A model generated the notes under the pieces. The model had not been told where the DNA came from. It saw only the letters and a program-made list of their open reading frames with translations, and ran no database searches. Position numbers and translations under genes: made by a program. This document shows, in pieces, positions 46,908 to 59,800 of a stretch of DNA of 64,000 nucleotides. Source of the DNA: Atopsyche davidsoni (lineage: Eukaryota > Arthropoda > Insecta > Trichoptera > Hydrobiosidae); contig JAILWY010000003.1 in NCBI GenBank assembly GCA_022113835.1, positions 13,539,501 to 13,603,500 on the forward strand, in the 5' to 3' direction. The stretch's first letter is position 1, and each line of letters opens with the position of its first letter.

Positions 46908-49012
46908 ACTCGTATATGCATCTACAAACAATTTTTTAAATTTTGTCGGGAGTCTTGACGTTGATCTGCTTTCGCCTTTATGTCAGTAAAAAGATTTATA
47001 CCAGGTTTAATAGTAAAAAGCTCTTCTTAGTAAAACTGGTAAGTTGACACATCATTAACTGGAGAAAGAAATTAACGTCTTTATCTGACAAAAAGACGAG
47101 AACCGGTCTCGAGCGCCCGCGTCGATTTTAGCCTCGCTCGTCCCATTACATAACGATCGTACAAATCACGTGTCACGTCCAATCAATCTACGTTGCCTGT
47201 GTTCTTATTTTTATATATATACAAAGTAAAAAAAACACACCTCAGTAATAATCATCTAAACGCTTTCAAAGCTATTTTAAATATCTCTATTCTTTCTGGA
47301 TAATTAAGATGAGTTAAGTAATGTGGGGTTGTATCAGGCTCGTGTATTATACCTCCTGCTGAATCACATTATTTGCTCGCTCGTTGAGACCTCGTATAAG
47401 AGGGGATGTGGTTCTAAGTCGTTGCGTCTTTGTAAGGCGATATAACAAATTATAAAGTTAATAGATAAACCCAGTTAATACTTTTGTACGGCACGAGCTC
47501 TATTTTAGAAGTCAGACTGGGAACTTTATCAACATCTCATTTAAAATAAGTTAATGTAACTTAAAAATATTTGAACAGTTCAAGAATATGATAGATTTGA
47601 TAAAAGGTATGATTTGACATTAATCGTTCAAAAATATATTTTTTTTAGTAGTTACATTATGGTATATATTTAAAAGTCAGAGAAGACTTAAAAGTAACAG
47701 GGTGTAAATGAAACTGGAATACACCCTTTCAATTTTAAAATCATATTGATTTAAGCATTTGCTCATTAAATAACCTTACAAGGATAGCAAAAAACTACTA
47801 CGTAAAAAAAATAATATAAAAATAATCCCAAATATTAATATAGTTTTGTTGAAAAACATGTTTGTTTTCTTTTTTTAATTTAAGCACAACGAGGCATTGT
47901 GTTATTAATATTTACATCTTATCACCAACACCAATTCAAAACTTTATGTTACAAGTTTAATTTGTAGTACTTCAACATTAGAATGTACTGCCTAAGGTTG
48001 AATTGTCAGTTGTTAAAATAATTAAACATTTTAGCATTTAAAAAATGAAAATAAATATTAATTGAAATAAATAAATTATTAATTAAATATATAAATAAAT
48101 TCCAGTTTAATATAAATTAAAATATTCTCTTCCAAATAAAAATAAAATATTCAAGCATGCTAGGATTGATAATCTTCAGTGGTAGCAGATTTGCTGTTTA
48201 CATCTACTTCTGGATAAGGGTTACTCCCAGTGTAATGTGTTATATGATTTCTTTTAATTGAACAGGAAACCTAACACATCAGCTCTGCTCTCTTATGGCA
48301 TATGGTTTTATACAAGGCTATTTTAAAACATGACTCGATACTGCGATAACACCTCAGGACTGTGTCCGGTTAAAAGGTTCGAGACGCAGGCCGACGTGTG
48401 GAAATTTTATGTTCCAGTGGTGGTGTTTTCCTTGAAATACGCTGAAACTGCATCGTTGGACCATTCCCGTTTCAAGAATAAATGATCTAAGCGGGAGGTA
48501 TCAAACAGGTTATCATTTTTCCAACACGAAGACAATTTGATAAAACGCGGAGATCACGTCACAGTTCTGTGCGAGTACAGACGTTCACCTTTCTTATTGA
48601 AAGGCAACAAAAATAGAAATCCATATGCATAAAACTTTATTTATCAAGTATGCTTTAAATCATCAAATGATTATTTATGTAATTACCTGCAAAACAATAT
48701 ATTTGTTAAACGTCTTCTCCTATGAAAATATGAACATTCAATAAAAATATGTTGAACAGCAAATAATAACAGCGATCTCTTGCGAGTGCTTTTTACTGGA
48801 AAACTAACAAAAGCTCATACACAAAGCTCGCCCACGACTGAAGCTACAATCAAAAGTTCAGAGGGCCAGCGCCAAAGCTTGCACAGCGCGCCTTGTGAAC
48901 TAACTCATCGAGGCTTGCAGCTGGGACAGAAGCTGAGAATCTGAAAACCTGAAAAAATATCCTGAGCACAAAACATAAAAATACCACTAAAGCACTATAT
49001 AAGGACTATACA
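44009..49012. other. No gene confirmed; GC-rich islands and a TA microsatellite
   Basis: Islands at 44270-44600 and 48830-48925 could be regulatory. A (TA)n run lies at about 46880-46908. An open frame at 46263-46442 ends at AAG|GTAAGT, a strong donor, but I find no convincing acceptor or family. A minus-strand frame at 45717-46031 is likewise unrecognised. Confidence 0.35.
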
Positions 49013-49013
49013 A

Positions 49014-50262
49014 GGACTGTTCAAAAAGTATCGTAAATTTTGAATTTTTTCAAGTTACGTATATTAAATTTACGGTTTTTTGTGGCGTCATATTGGTACT
49101 CGTGAACGTTCAGTTAATTGTTGACAGCTGCTTTTCTTGCACGTGTTTTGCCTCGTCTTCGATTTTTGCCCATTCCAAAAAATGGAACAAAGAATCTGTA
49201 TAAAATTTTGTGTGAAAAACAAAATTAAGTGCGTGGACGCATACCGAGTGTTGACTGTAGCATATGGTGAAGCCACCTTGGATCGAAGCTACGTTTATCG
49301 GTGGTACAAAATGTTCTCAGAGGGCCGAGAAGATGTGAACGACGAAGAGCGTGCCGGACGCCCGAACACGCCAACAACTGACGAAAACACTGATGAAGTG
49401 AAGAAAATAGTATTGGCCAATCGTCGACTCACGGTTAGAGAAGTTGCTGAGGGTTTAAACATAACGATTGGGTCTTGCCATTCAGTTTTAACCAATGATT
49501 TGGGCATGAGACGGGTCGCCGCGGAATTCGTACCAAAATTGCTCAATTTCGACCAAAAACAGCATCGCATTATCATTGCTAAGGAGCTGTTTGACTCTGT
49601 TTGCGATGACCCAAATTTGCTTCAGAGGATCATAACTGGTGACAAAACGTGGGTTTATAGTTTTGACGTGGAAACTAAAGCTCAATCATCCCAATGAAAG
49701 CTGCCGCGCGAGCCAAGACCAAAAAAGGCGCGCCAAGTTCGCTCGAATGTGAAGGTTTTGGTGACAGTTTTCTTCGATTGCAAGGGCGTAGTGCATCATG
49801 AGTTCTTGCCACAGGATAGAGCGATTAATATGGAATACTACGTGCAAGTTATGCGCAAGTTTCGCGATCAAATCCGACAAAAACGCCCACATTTGTGGAA
49901 GAACAAAAATTGGCGTTTGCACCATGATAACGCTCCTGCTCACACATCGATGGGCAAAAACAACACACCAATAGTGCCGCAGCCACCGTATTTCCCAGAT
50001 CGGGCCCCCTGTGACTTTTTCTTGTTGCTAAAACTGAAGAGGCACATGAAAGGACGACGCTACGCTACGATTGAGGAGATAAAGACGGCATCGAAAATGG
50101 AGCTGAACAAGATCACAAAAAATGATTTTTTGAAGAGCTTCGACGATTGGAATAATCGTTGGAACAAGTAAATAATATCTGGTGGGGAATAGTTTGAAGG
50201 AGACAAAATATATATTCATGAATAAATAAATAATTTTATAAAAAACACAAAATACGCGATAC
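49014..50262 (+). mobile_element. mariner element, almost full length
   Basis: The 5' terminus TGTTCAAAAAGTATCGTAAA starts near 49019. The inner part of a matching 3' terminus (AAAATACGCGATAC) is visible around 50248-50262, but the outermost bases are lost or changed. It carries one transposase frame with a nonsense codon and a short deletion. Confidence 0.88.
49182..50171 (+). pseudogene. mariner transposase with one stop and an 18-bp core deletion
   Basis: One frame of 330 codons starts at M-E-Q-R-I-C-I-K-F-C. It contains paired HTH motifs (N-terminal W-Y-K-M-F and L-T-V-R-E-V-A-E-G), then T-G-D-K-T-W-V-Y (the usual Glu after the first Asp is Lys), H-H-D-N-A-P-A-H, and A-P-C-D-F-F. TGA at 49695-49697 replaces the conserved Trp after S-S-Q. 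Only 28 residues separate the last two aspartates instead of 34, an in-frame six-residue loss after T-S-M. Both changes make it inactive. Confidence 0.9.
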
Positions 50263-53200
50263 AAACAAACAAATGTGTGAACCACTATGCTGCTTTGTGA
50301 AAAGAAATATAATAATATCAAGTAACTTTGAACTCAGATTAACGCAAGCAAACCAAAGAAGTCTAGCTGTCTATATTGTAATCCTGTATTTCGCTGTCAT
50401 CGTCAAAATCTGTTAAATATTGATGTAGAACTATATATTTTTTTCGTATAAACTATATCTATTGAACTGAAGAACACCCATATCACGTTATTATTTCCAC
50501 TATGAAATTATGGAATTTAAATAAGGTTAAAATAATTTCTAGTCCGTCAGCAAACCACACTACTCGCGCAACCACAATTATTTTCTTTAGCTGCTCTGGT
50601 CTGCTAGGTCTGTTGAAATATTTAATGTATAAAACTATATAAGTACGGCTCTATAGTAAAATTTACCTCTTACTAAAACGTCACAAACAATCAAACTCAC
50701 TCTTCTTTATTAGTTTTACCCGTTACTCCTGCGTTCACTTTTCTTTGTTCTTTATATTGTATTATATTTTTTCAACTACTTTCACAAATTAAATTTATCC
50801 ATGTACAATTGTTGAAAATAGTGTTATTTTTAGTATAATGTAAACGTGTCTTTCAAACGCTATCAAAAAAGAGTACCCATCAAATAGAGTAAGCCGAATT
50901 GAATTATAAGAATGTGAATGTTAAATGATCGATGGGCAAATCGCATTAATCAAAGCGCGTCACAGTCTGTTCGTAATGTTAAATAAATGTAAAACTCAAA
51001 CCAAAAAACAAAAAGAGAAACGTAAGGTGATTAAAATCTTTAAGCGGATGAATCGAGGGGCTTAGAGAGAATTGGGGCCGTCAGCACAATAATTGAGTGT
51101 TGTTTCTCTGCCGCAATAATGTATGCGACCTCAAATGGGCTTTGGGCAAACAATTGCTCGTACGAGTCAAATGGAGAATAAATCGGCTTACGTTAAGTCG
51201 CCTCCGACATGTGGACTGCGAGGAAATAAAAGACAGCGCAGCTCGGCGCCTCTGCGAGCTGCGGGCGACGCGGGCTTTGAACTACAATGCTTGTTAGCAG
51301 ACGCGGTCAGAATTGCTTTTTAAAGTTACAGTTGTTTTGTTTTAGAGCAGCTATGCAAAATAATTTTCCAAACAGTAAAGCAGTAATTATTTTAACAAGA
51401 TTTTAAAAAAATTGTAAATTAATTAATCAAAATATCGTTTTGCGTATTTATAAAAGTTAAACTTTTTTTTTGTTTGACTTTTTATATTTGAGAGGATTTT
51501 TTTATAACTAATAACAGGATTAATAATAATCGTTTTATAATTAAAAGCGTATCGTATACAGGTTGATTTGGATCCTCTAAATAGCACAACCGTATGTTTT
51601 CTTAAGATATACTTTCTTTTAAAGATGGCGATTAAGTGTTGTCTGAGTTTTAGAACCATTTAACTTCTAATTCTTCTCTGCATCAGTGGTTTATGAATTT
51701 ATCAAATAACTACTCGCAGAGCGGCCGCTGTCTTTGACGATTCCGATTCGGGTCCCCGGGCAGTCACAACTTCCCTGTGTGGTACTAGAGACTAGAGACA
51801 CCATCGTTGACTTTGTTCGACTCCACTTCTGGCTGATAACTGGGCACAACAACAATTAAACTTTTGAATGGGAACGTTTTTCTCAGCTGCTGGTGTACTA
51901 CGCACTATAAATTAACATTCGTCTTTTTTGAAAGGTAGTTTTACTAAAGTGTCTTTTTCTACCAGGCCTTTCTGCATATTTATCCTTTTAAAGAACCAAA
52001 AATAGACCCGTTTTCGAGTCCACATGCGCCAAAATAGTTTCGTGAACCAAAAAAATCTACTTTCAACCGCAGGCACAGCCTTGCTAAGGTTACCACGATT
52101 GTTTATTTAAATATATGAGATTTTGAGCAGGATTTTTTAAATTGTCCGTTTTAAGAGATCAAATTATAATGAATATTGATGAAATCCCTTATTTTGAATA
52201 TGCGATTTTTCGAAAGAAAATTCAAAAATGTTAATTAGATGTTTTCTAAAAATATTTCTGGTAATAATATACTAAATATTTAATCCTGATGTTTATAGTT
52301 ATAAACATATAACTCTTTTAAATAATCTCGGGACAGGATCATATCCATCTTCTAAACTATTCAAAACTAATTCAAACTATATTTATTTGAATTCGCGTAT
52401 CCCCCTATTTCGTACAAATAAGCCACGATGTACAGTTTCACGCAGTAAGCTCGTGCACTGTCTATCGTTAGCGATCTATTTTAGTGGGATTTCCCCACGG
52501 CTTGTTTACAATAAACATTTAAGTCCGGACCGCACTCCGAGCACTTGAACCCTTATTAGGTCGAACTATACGGAAGAACATTCTATTTTTATATAACAAG
52601 AAAAAGATTACTACAATTCCACCTTCGTAAACAAATTCAAGGAGTATGCATTTATTTCATTTTTTTAGTTTTATCGTCGAGTTGATACCATTTTCTTTCA
52701 TCTTTTTTTTTAAATTTCAATATTTTCTTTAAAATTTTATCTTTGATATAAAGACGTGAGATTTTTAGGATAACTGCATGTTTACTTCAATATTTTGAAG
52801 TGAAAGTAATAATTTTTTTAGATGTCAATTAATTAAATTTGAGTGATATCGAACTGTACATCCAAAAGTAACAAATTAAAATATTTCATCTTCGTCACAA
52901 TTTTTCTTATCATAAATTTTAAAAAAATAAATGTTAAAAACTGCTAAATGATACAATCCGTATCCACCAAATGCCGGATACGAAGTCTTTGAATACCTTT
53001 TACTCTTTCCTAGTAATTTTCTTGAATTTTTTTATTCTCGCAAAGTGATAAGGGCAAAGGCTAATTTATCCTTTTATTTAAATTAAATTCAAATCATGCT
53101 TTCACATAATTCCATCAGGCCCTCCCAATTTTTTTTTGATACAAGGACAAATTTCAGAAACATTTGGATAAATATACAAACATTTTAAAAAATTCTCTTT

Positions 53201-53445
53201 AAATATTTTCATTGCTAAAGTATTTTTGATTTTTGGTATGAAGTTCAATGCTTATTTTGTGGTGAATGCTCAAAAAAAATATTGGAAGACAATGAAAAAA
53301 TATAAAAGGTCTTTATGTAACTTCGTTTCTGCGGTAAATAGAATACGATCTTTTGTTGTTCTTTTGTTTACAAATAAATGGAAATAATGAAAAACGTTAA
53401 TATTTATCGATTATTTTCATACAATTAAATTACAATAAATTTTAC
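50263..53445. other. No gene recognised
   Basis: AT-rich sequence with a GC-richer patch at 51070-51310 and another at 51715-51850. No family motif, RNA gene or element end could be defined. Confidence 0.4.
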
Positions 53446-53614
53446 CTTGACAAGTGAAACGTCAAAGTTCAATTCAATTATTGAACTATCAGATGGTGGA
53501 GATATTAATATTTCAACGGTGAGACGGCTCCGCGGCACAGGAACTAGTTCCGCCATATGTTTTATTCTACGGGATGTGTTAGGGTGGCTTATTACCATAA
53601 AACTTATCTCCAAT
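53446..53614 (-). CDS. Candidate orphan coding exon, unknown protein
   Basis: On the minus strand an acceptor CAGTTCTTTTAG precedes 169 nt that are open in one frame (L-E-I-S-F-M-V-I-S-H-P-N, then V-P-V-P-R-S-R-L-T-V-E-I, ending F-D-V-S-L-V-K). It ends at a good donor, AAG|GTAAAA. Base composition is more balanced than the surroundings. I do not recognise the family and see no partner exon in the window. It may belong to a gene with very long introns, or be chance. Confidence 0.3.
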
Positions 53615-53843
53615 CTAAAAGAACTGCGGAACTGTTCCCCGGCTGCAATATGTGGACCTCCGCGCCAAGCGTCTCCGACCCGCGCCGCCCATGGAATATT
53701 ACAAGTTTCAAATTTTATTCAGACTGATATCAAAGCTTTATATTTTATTAAAATACGTTTTTTCATAAGTAACTTTACAATGATAAAAAAAATCACAGTT
53801 TATTCATCGTTACGTGCTTATTATCAAATATTAGCATTATTAA

Positions 53844-54827
53844 CCCTGCTGTTCGGTTCTGCTTTACTATACGGTTGTATCGTTCGAGTCAATATGACCC
53901 GTACCATAAAAAAGGGTTTTCAGGCATTCTTATTTAAACAAGAACTATGATCGGAAGTTCATATTGAATTTCTAAGATATAATATTTGTTAAGTTTATTA
54001 AATTTCATTTAGATCTACTATTAAATTCACAAATATTGAAGGGCATTGTTTTTACGACGACAATTGGAACTGTGTACTGTGTTTGTACTGTGTTTCGAAA
54101 ATAAATTGGATTATGATTATTGGCTGGTATATATACATTTTATGATGAATCCACGAAATTTCTGTGAAAGAGTAAAAACGGCCATAAATTTGTCAAGCAA
54201 CTAAGTATGTCACATGAAACCTTCTGTAAAATTTCGCAAGAAGTCAGTTTTGACATCAAATCTAACCGCCAGGAAAGGAGGCGCACAGAAGGATCATTGG
54301 ATATCGTAGATCATCTTGTGGACAAGTACTCTTGCAAACAAACCGATGGTCAATAATAATGTTTTATAATATAATAGATATCACCGCATACAATGAGCAT
54401 GTCTTTTAGACTTCCATCAACCCCAACATAATGAAACTGACCAAGAGAGCTTAACAGTATTTTTGTATGAGCTAAGCAGAGCACTCATCGAGCCCCATAT
54501 TTCTTCAAAGTCTTCGAGGCCAAAAATGGCATGTAAAATAGTTTGTGAAGAATATACAGACAACTATTATTGATGCTCAACCTGGAGAGAAGAGACCTGG
54601 AGCGATCAAACGTACCAAATGCATATTTTGTCAATGATAAAGTGCTGTAGCATATCTTAAGTAATCATAACTGCTTGAATATGTTTAAAAAAAACCTTTT
54701 TATAGAAACAACTATTTTTCATATAATATAAAAGTCATAAAATATGGATATCGTACTTTTACAATCATAAACTGATGATAAAGTCGATTTCGTTTTGAAT
54801 CAAATAGACCCGAACAAAAGAGCAGGG
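53844..54827 (+). mobile_element. piggyBac-family element, degenerate
   Basis: TTAA at 53840-53843 and 54828-54831 flank CCCTGCTGTTCGG at the left and, read inward from the right, CCCTGCTCTTTTGTTCGG. The interior holds scraps of a transposase C-terminus: G-S-L-D-I-V-D-H-L at about 54295 (from the G-G-V-D-x-x-D motif), and E-K-R-P-G-A-I-K-R-T-K-C-I-F-C near 54590, which resembles the terminal cysteine-rich domain. It has many stops. Confidence 0.75.
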
Positions 54828-54831
54828 TTAA

Positions 54832-55480
54832 ATGGTATAATATTTAATACCAATGTATTGTAACTTCATAGTCTTATAGATATAATAAAGTTTATCAGTC
54901 GTCAACTACAATTTTTCTGCATTAAACATAAGGTACCAACAAAAAATCAGGCCCGCATTGGATGACTTGTTTTTAAAAAAAAAAACTACAAATATTAAAA
55001 AAAAGTCAAATTCAAAGTAATTTATCTTAAGCATTACACAATGTCTTCATTCATGATTTAATTCCCTATAAGATTATTGTTTCTCATATATTTTGAATAA
55101 AACTACATGTAGTGGTATAAATAAACAAAAACCATCAGATCAACATAAAGAATTTATATTAATATTTACAAGTTTTTATAATATCTATTATATATAATAA
55201 ATCATTACAAGTATGGTGGTGATGGTAACAAATTTCTAGAGAAAATCTTGATTGTAATAAATGCAAGTTTTTGTGAACATCTAACCGCGTAATTATTTAG
55301 ATTTTCCATTTGCTATAAAAAATAATATAAACTAAGTTAGTTATCAATTCGGACCTGTTTGCGGAATGCACAATCCGGTTGTCTTTGGTTTGCTCGTGTC
55401 GCCTTATTTGATATATTCGAGGCGTGGGGAAAAATCCCGAGAATTCCGGACCCGCATTCCGGTCGCACATATTGCCGCAC
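54832..55480. other. No gene recognised
   Basis: AT-rich spacer before the minisatellite; no coding or element signal. Confidence 0.4.
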
Positions 55481-55489
55481 TGCCACCCC

Positions 55490-56850
55490 CGCGGCGCTCC
55501 TGAACAGCAGCCCCCACCGCTTCCGTCCAAGCGTCCTCGCGACACCTCGGGACAGCCACCCCCGCCACTGCTCCTACCCAAGCACCCCCGAAGATCTCTG
55601 GAACAGCAGCCCCCACCGCTTCCGTCCAGGCGTCCTCGCGACACCTCGGGACAGCCACCCCCGCCACTGCTCCTACCCAAGCACACCCGAAGATCTCTGG
55701 AACAGCAGCCCCCACCGCTTCCGTCCAAGCGTCCTCGCGACACCTCGGGACAGCCACCCCCGCCACTGCTCCTACCCAAGCACCCCCGAAGATCTCTGGA
55801 ACAGCAGCCCCCACCGCTTCCGTCCAAGCGTCCTCGCGACACCTCGGGACAGCCACCCCCGCCACTGCTCCTACCCAAGCACCCCCGAAGATCTCTGGAA
55901 CAGCAGCCCCCACCGCTTCCGTCCAAGCGTCCTCGCGACACCTCGGGACAGCCACCCCCGCCACTGCTCCTACCCAAGCACCCCCGAAGATCTCTGGAAC
56001 AGCAGCCCCCACCGCTTCCGTCCAAGCGTCCTCGCGACACCTCGGGACAGCCACCCCCGCCACTGCTCCTACCCAAGCACCCCCGAAGATCTCTGGAACA
56101 GCAGCCCCCACCGCTTCCGTCCAAGCGTCCTCGCGACACCTCGGGACAGCCACCCCCGCCACTGCTCCTACCCAAGCACCCCCGAAGATCTCTGGAACAG
56201 CAGCCCCCACCGCTTCCGTCCAAGCGTCCTCGCGACACCTCGGGACAGCCACCCCCGCCACTGCTCCTATCCAAGCACCCCCGAAGATCTCTGGAACAGC
56301 AGCCCCCGCCGCTTCCGTCCAATCGTCCTCGCGACACCTCGGGACAGCCACCCCCGCCACTGCTCCTACCCAAGCACCCCCGAAGATCTCTAGAACAGCA
56401 GCCCCCGCCGCTTCCGTCCAATCGTCCTCGCAACACCTCGGGACAGCCATCCCCGCCACCGCTCCCATCCAAGCACCCCCGAAGCGCTCTGGAACAGCAG
56501 CCCCCGCTGCTTCCGTCCAATCGTCCTCGCAACACCTCGGGACAGCCTTCCCCGCCACCGCTCCCATCCAAACACCCTTGAAGCGTTCTGGTACAGCAGC
56601 CCCGCCGCTTCCGTCCAATCGTCCTCGCAACACCTCGGGACAGCCACCCCCGCCACCGCTCCCATCCAAGCACCCTCGAAGCGCTCCTGAACTGCAGCCT
56701 CGCCGCTTCCGTCCAATCGTCCTCGCGACATCTCGGGACAGCCGCTTCCACTCCTCATATCCAAGCGCCCCCATGGCGCTCCGAAACGGCAACCCTTACT
56801 TTCCCCGCCGCTGGCATCCAAACGCCCCCCGGGGGCTCCGGGACAGCCGC
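55490..56850. repeat. 99-bp GC-rich minisatellite, about 12 units
   Basis: Unit starts are near 55502, 55601, 55700 and so on every 99 bp to 56591, then 56689 after a 1-bp loss. Units in the left and middle are almost identical; those at the right end are diverged. Since 99 is a multiple of three and the unit lacks stops in several frames, long open frames arise on both strands (for example 55424-56581 plus and 55297-56751 minus). I read these as by-products of the repeat. A repetitive Pro/Arg-rich protein cannot be fully excluded. Confidence 0.92.
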
Positions 56851-59800
56851 CTCCGTCGCTCCAGGTCTTCACGGCCTCGGCATGCGCGCTTTTACTGACA
56901 CTGCTCAATGTCACCGACGACGATGAATACTACTGGTCTGCGAAATTGGGTTCACACGAAACTATTTTCAACTTTTTTTATTTATATCGCATGCATTAAT
57001 ATCGTTTTTTAGAAGAAAAAAAAATTAAATCATTATAAACATAATTAAATATTTATAAGAAAAGACTTTTTTACCCAAGTTATAAAAAAATTGTTAGAAT
57101 AACAATCAGTTTCATTTTTGGAAATTCAATACTTTGTTGGTGTTATAATTATAGTAGAAATTAAAAAAACATTATTTAGGGTTAATTTTTAATCGGTAAC
57201 TTTTAATTAAAAAAATGGAAACCCACTCAATGAAGTTGTAGAACAAATTTGAATAGTGAATTAACATGCGTGAACGGTAACACTTATAAATTGATAACTG
57301 AATCGGTCGGACACGCTTGTCATCTCTGGGGAATAAAGTTTCACCTTCGCGTATGAAATCCGAATTAATTAATTATTATTAAATACCACCGTCCCTCGGC
57401 GACCCATCCTACCCTTGTTCGTGTGAAGCACCCGCTCTGCGTTACAAAAAACCAAAAGCATCAGCTTCGAGGTCGGCAATGTTGTCGCTCGAGTGAGAGA
57501 CGCCGAGAAAAGGTAGACACAAGCATCACCATGCACTTTCAGCAATCGAAACCCCAAGAGAACGCAGGGTAACCTCGAATTTGAAATGATGACTTAGGGG
57601 TAAAATGATTAAGTTGGCCGTGTGACAGTTAATTTTTTTTTCTTTTCTACCGTTGATTTGATTAATATGTAAAATATTTACTTATAATAAATACACTTCA
57701 CATTTTTGCTTATTAAAAATACTAAAAAATATTTTTTTTAGATACTGAAATACCAATAAACTAAATATTAACTAAGAATGGGGAATTATCAGATAGGTAT
57801 TCAATGTTAGTTTCATTGTCTTTTCTAACAACCTCATAAAGCGTTTTATAATTAATATGCACAGGAGTTGATAAATACTTATACTTGATAGATTAAATAA
57901 AAACTATTTATTTGTCTTGTTTTATTTATCTAAAGCTGTTTTTTGTTCAGCCACAACTATAAATAAATTGAAATTCTATGGCCATGGAAACATCAAAATC
58001 TTTATTATGAAAGCTCGTTTTGTTTGAATTTTAAAATAGCTCTAAAATGACAGGGTATCATTTTTTATATGTAAAAAATTGGATCGTGTACAAGAATGTT
58101 GAGCGCCGAGCTCACGCCCCGGCCGGGCTTCCACTATTTCCACATAAAGAATGCGGGAATAAGTTTCGGGGAGCTTATTTGTCAAGCGGCAGTGACTGGC
58201 GGGAGGCGTTACACTATATTAACCCTGTCTGATTTATTTCTGGGAACGTTACATATTTATGAGCTTATTATTTGTCGATTTTCGCCAGTTGAGAAAAACC
58301 CCAGCGAAGAAGCGGGTCGGGAAAGGGTTATACGCCTTTGATGCCTTTATAAAGGATTACGCTATATATGCTGGTATTTGTCTTGTTATTAACAAAAAAA
58401 AGGGTTCTTTTGGGTGTGAACGGACATTGTTTGTGTGGACGTAAACCTCAGGCCTGTTAGCGAGTGTGTTTATTATATTATAATTATATTTTAAGAATTA
58501 ATAAATGTTTTGTTAAAATAATAAATTAAAAGTGACAGATTAAAGGCACAAAACCAAAAGGTTGCATGACTGAAAACTGAAGTAACATCGAGTTTGAAGG
58601 CTGGGTTATGATAAAAATATTTTCTAATTGCTGCATTATTTTACTGACGAGACTGATTTTTTCTAAATCGATAATCGTGTAAACATCCCCGTACTTCCTA
58701 ATATTTTTAATGGCTCAACCTGAAATGCTTTTCTTTTTTATCGCAAATTTGAAATATAAACCTAATTATAATGATGACTATCACGACGTTGTATCTTCGA
58801 ATCTTTTTCAAATCGTGAAATCCCACAGTCGACTTTTTATTTATTGAATTTTCAAGCATCGACCCCCACGTTACAAAGTTTCAGTTTTCTATACCTTTTC
58901 TATTCAGACAACAATCATTAACAAAATAACAAAAAATACAGAAATATCAGTAAAATATATATTAAAAATAAAATTTTAGCCCATCACTTTCGTTTACGCT
59001 GACCAATAAATTTTCAATCCGAGTATTTATTTTGTAGAAACTATTACAATATATGAATATACTCGATCTTTGAGTTCATATTCGTTGGTAACGTAAGTAA
59101 CCTTGCATCAAAACCGAGCATTTTACGACTGTCGATCTTGGCTCTTAATTTAAATGAAAAATGATATGAATTTATTCTATTCATATAAATAATAAATTAT
59201 GTTTAAAACAGCTTCAGATCAAGCACCTCCTAGTAAAAGCGCTTCTCTGCCCACTTGCTGGCCTATTTGTTAAACCAAATAGAATTCTTTTAGAAATTTA
59301 CAGAAAAATTTGTAACCATTTTCTTGGGTGCTGTAGGTGCCGTTACAGACGATTTCATTTAAAGTTCTTTTGGTTTGCTTGTTAGCCTAATTGTTAACCT
59401 CAGGGTGTGGAGGTTCTATCTCTTTCCTGTCAGACGAATTCTTTACTAATATAATTGGATCCTTGCTTTTCTTGTATTGCTCTTCAAAAACTTGTAGAAT
59501 TTTAAAATAAACTTTATATTTCTTTTTTATTTTTAAATATTTTTTTTATTTGCATTTTTTCTGTACAGTAATAATTATAGACATAAATCTGATAGTATTT
59601 GATTATACCCAATAGCTATATTCGAGTCTCGGTGACCCGGTCTTTTATTTATAAACACATGCACAAACTGGTCATTTTTAAAAATATTTTTAATAGATAA
59701 TTTAAATCAGAGACAGTAACAGTACGCTGATGTTCCGTGGCGTTATATTTACTACAAAATTCTTTAATCTAAACTATTAAATCATCCGAAACAAGGTTTA

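Noticed and set aside
55297..56914. Four overlapping long open frames (344-484 codons) as protein-coding genes
   Set aside because: They are produced by a stop-free 99-bp tandem unit, overlap on both strands, have no domain, and lack splice or promoter context.
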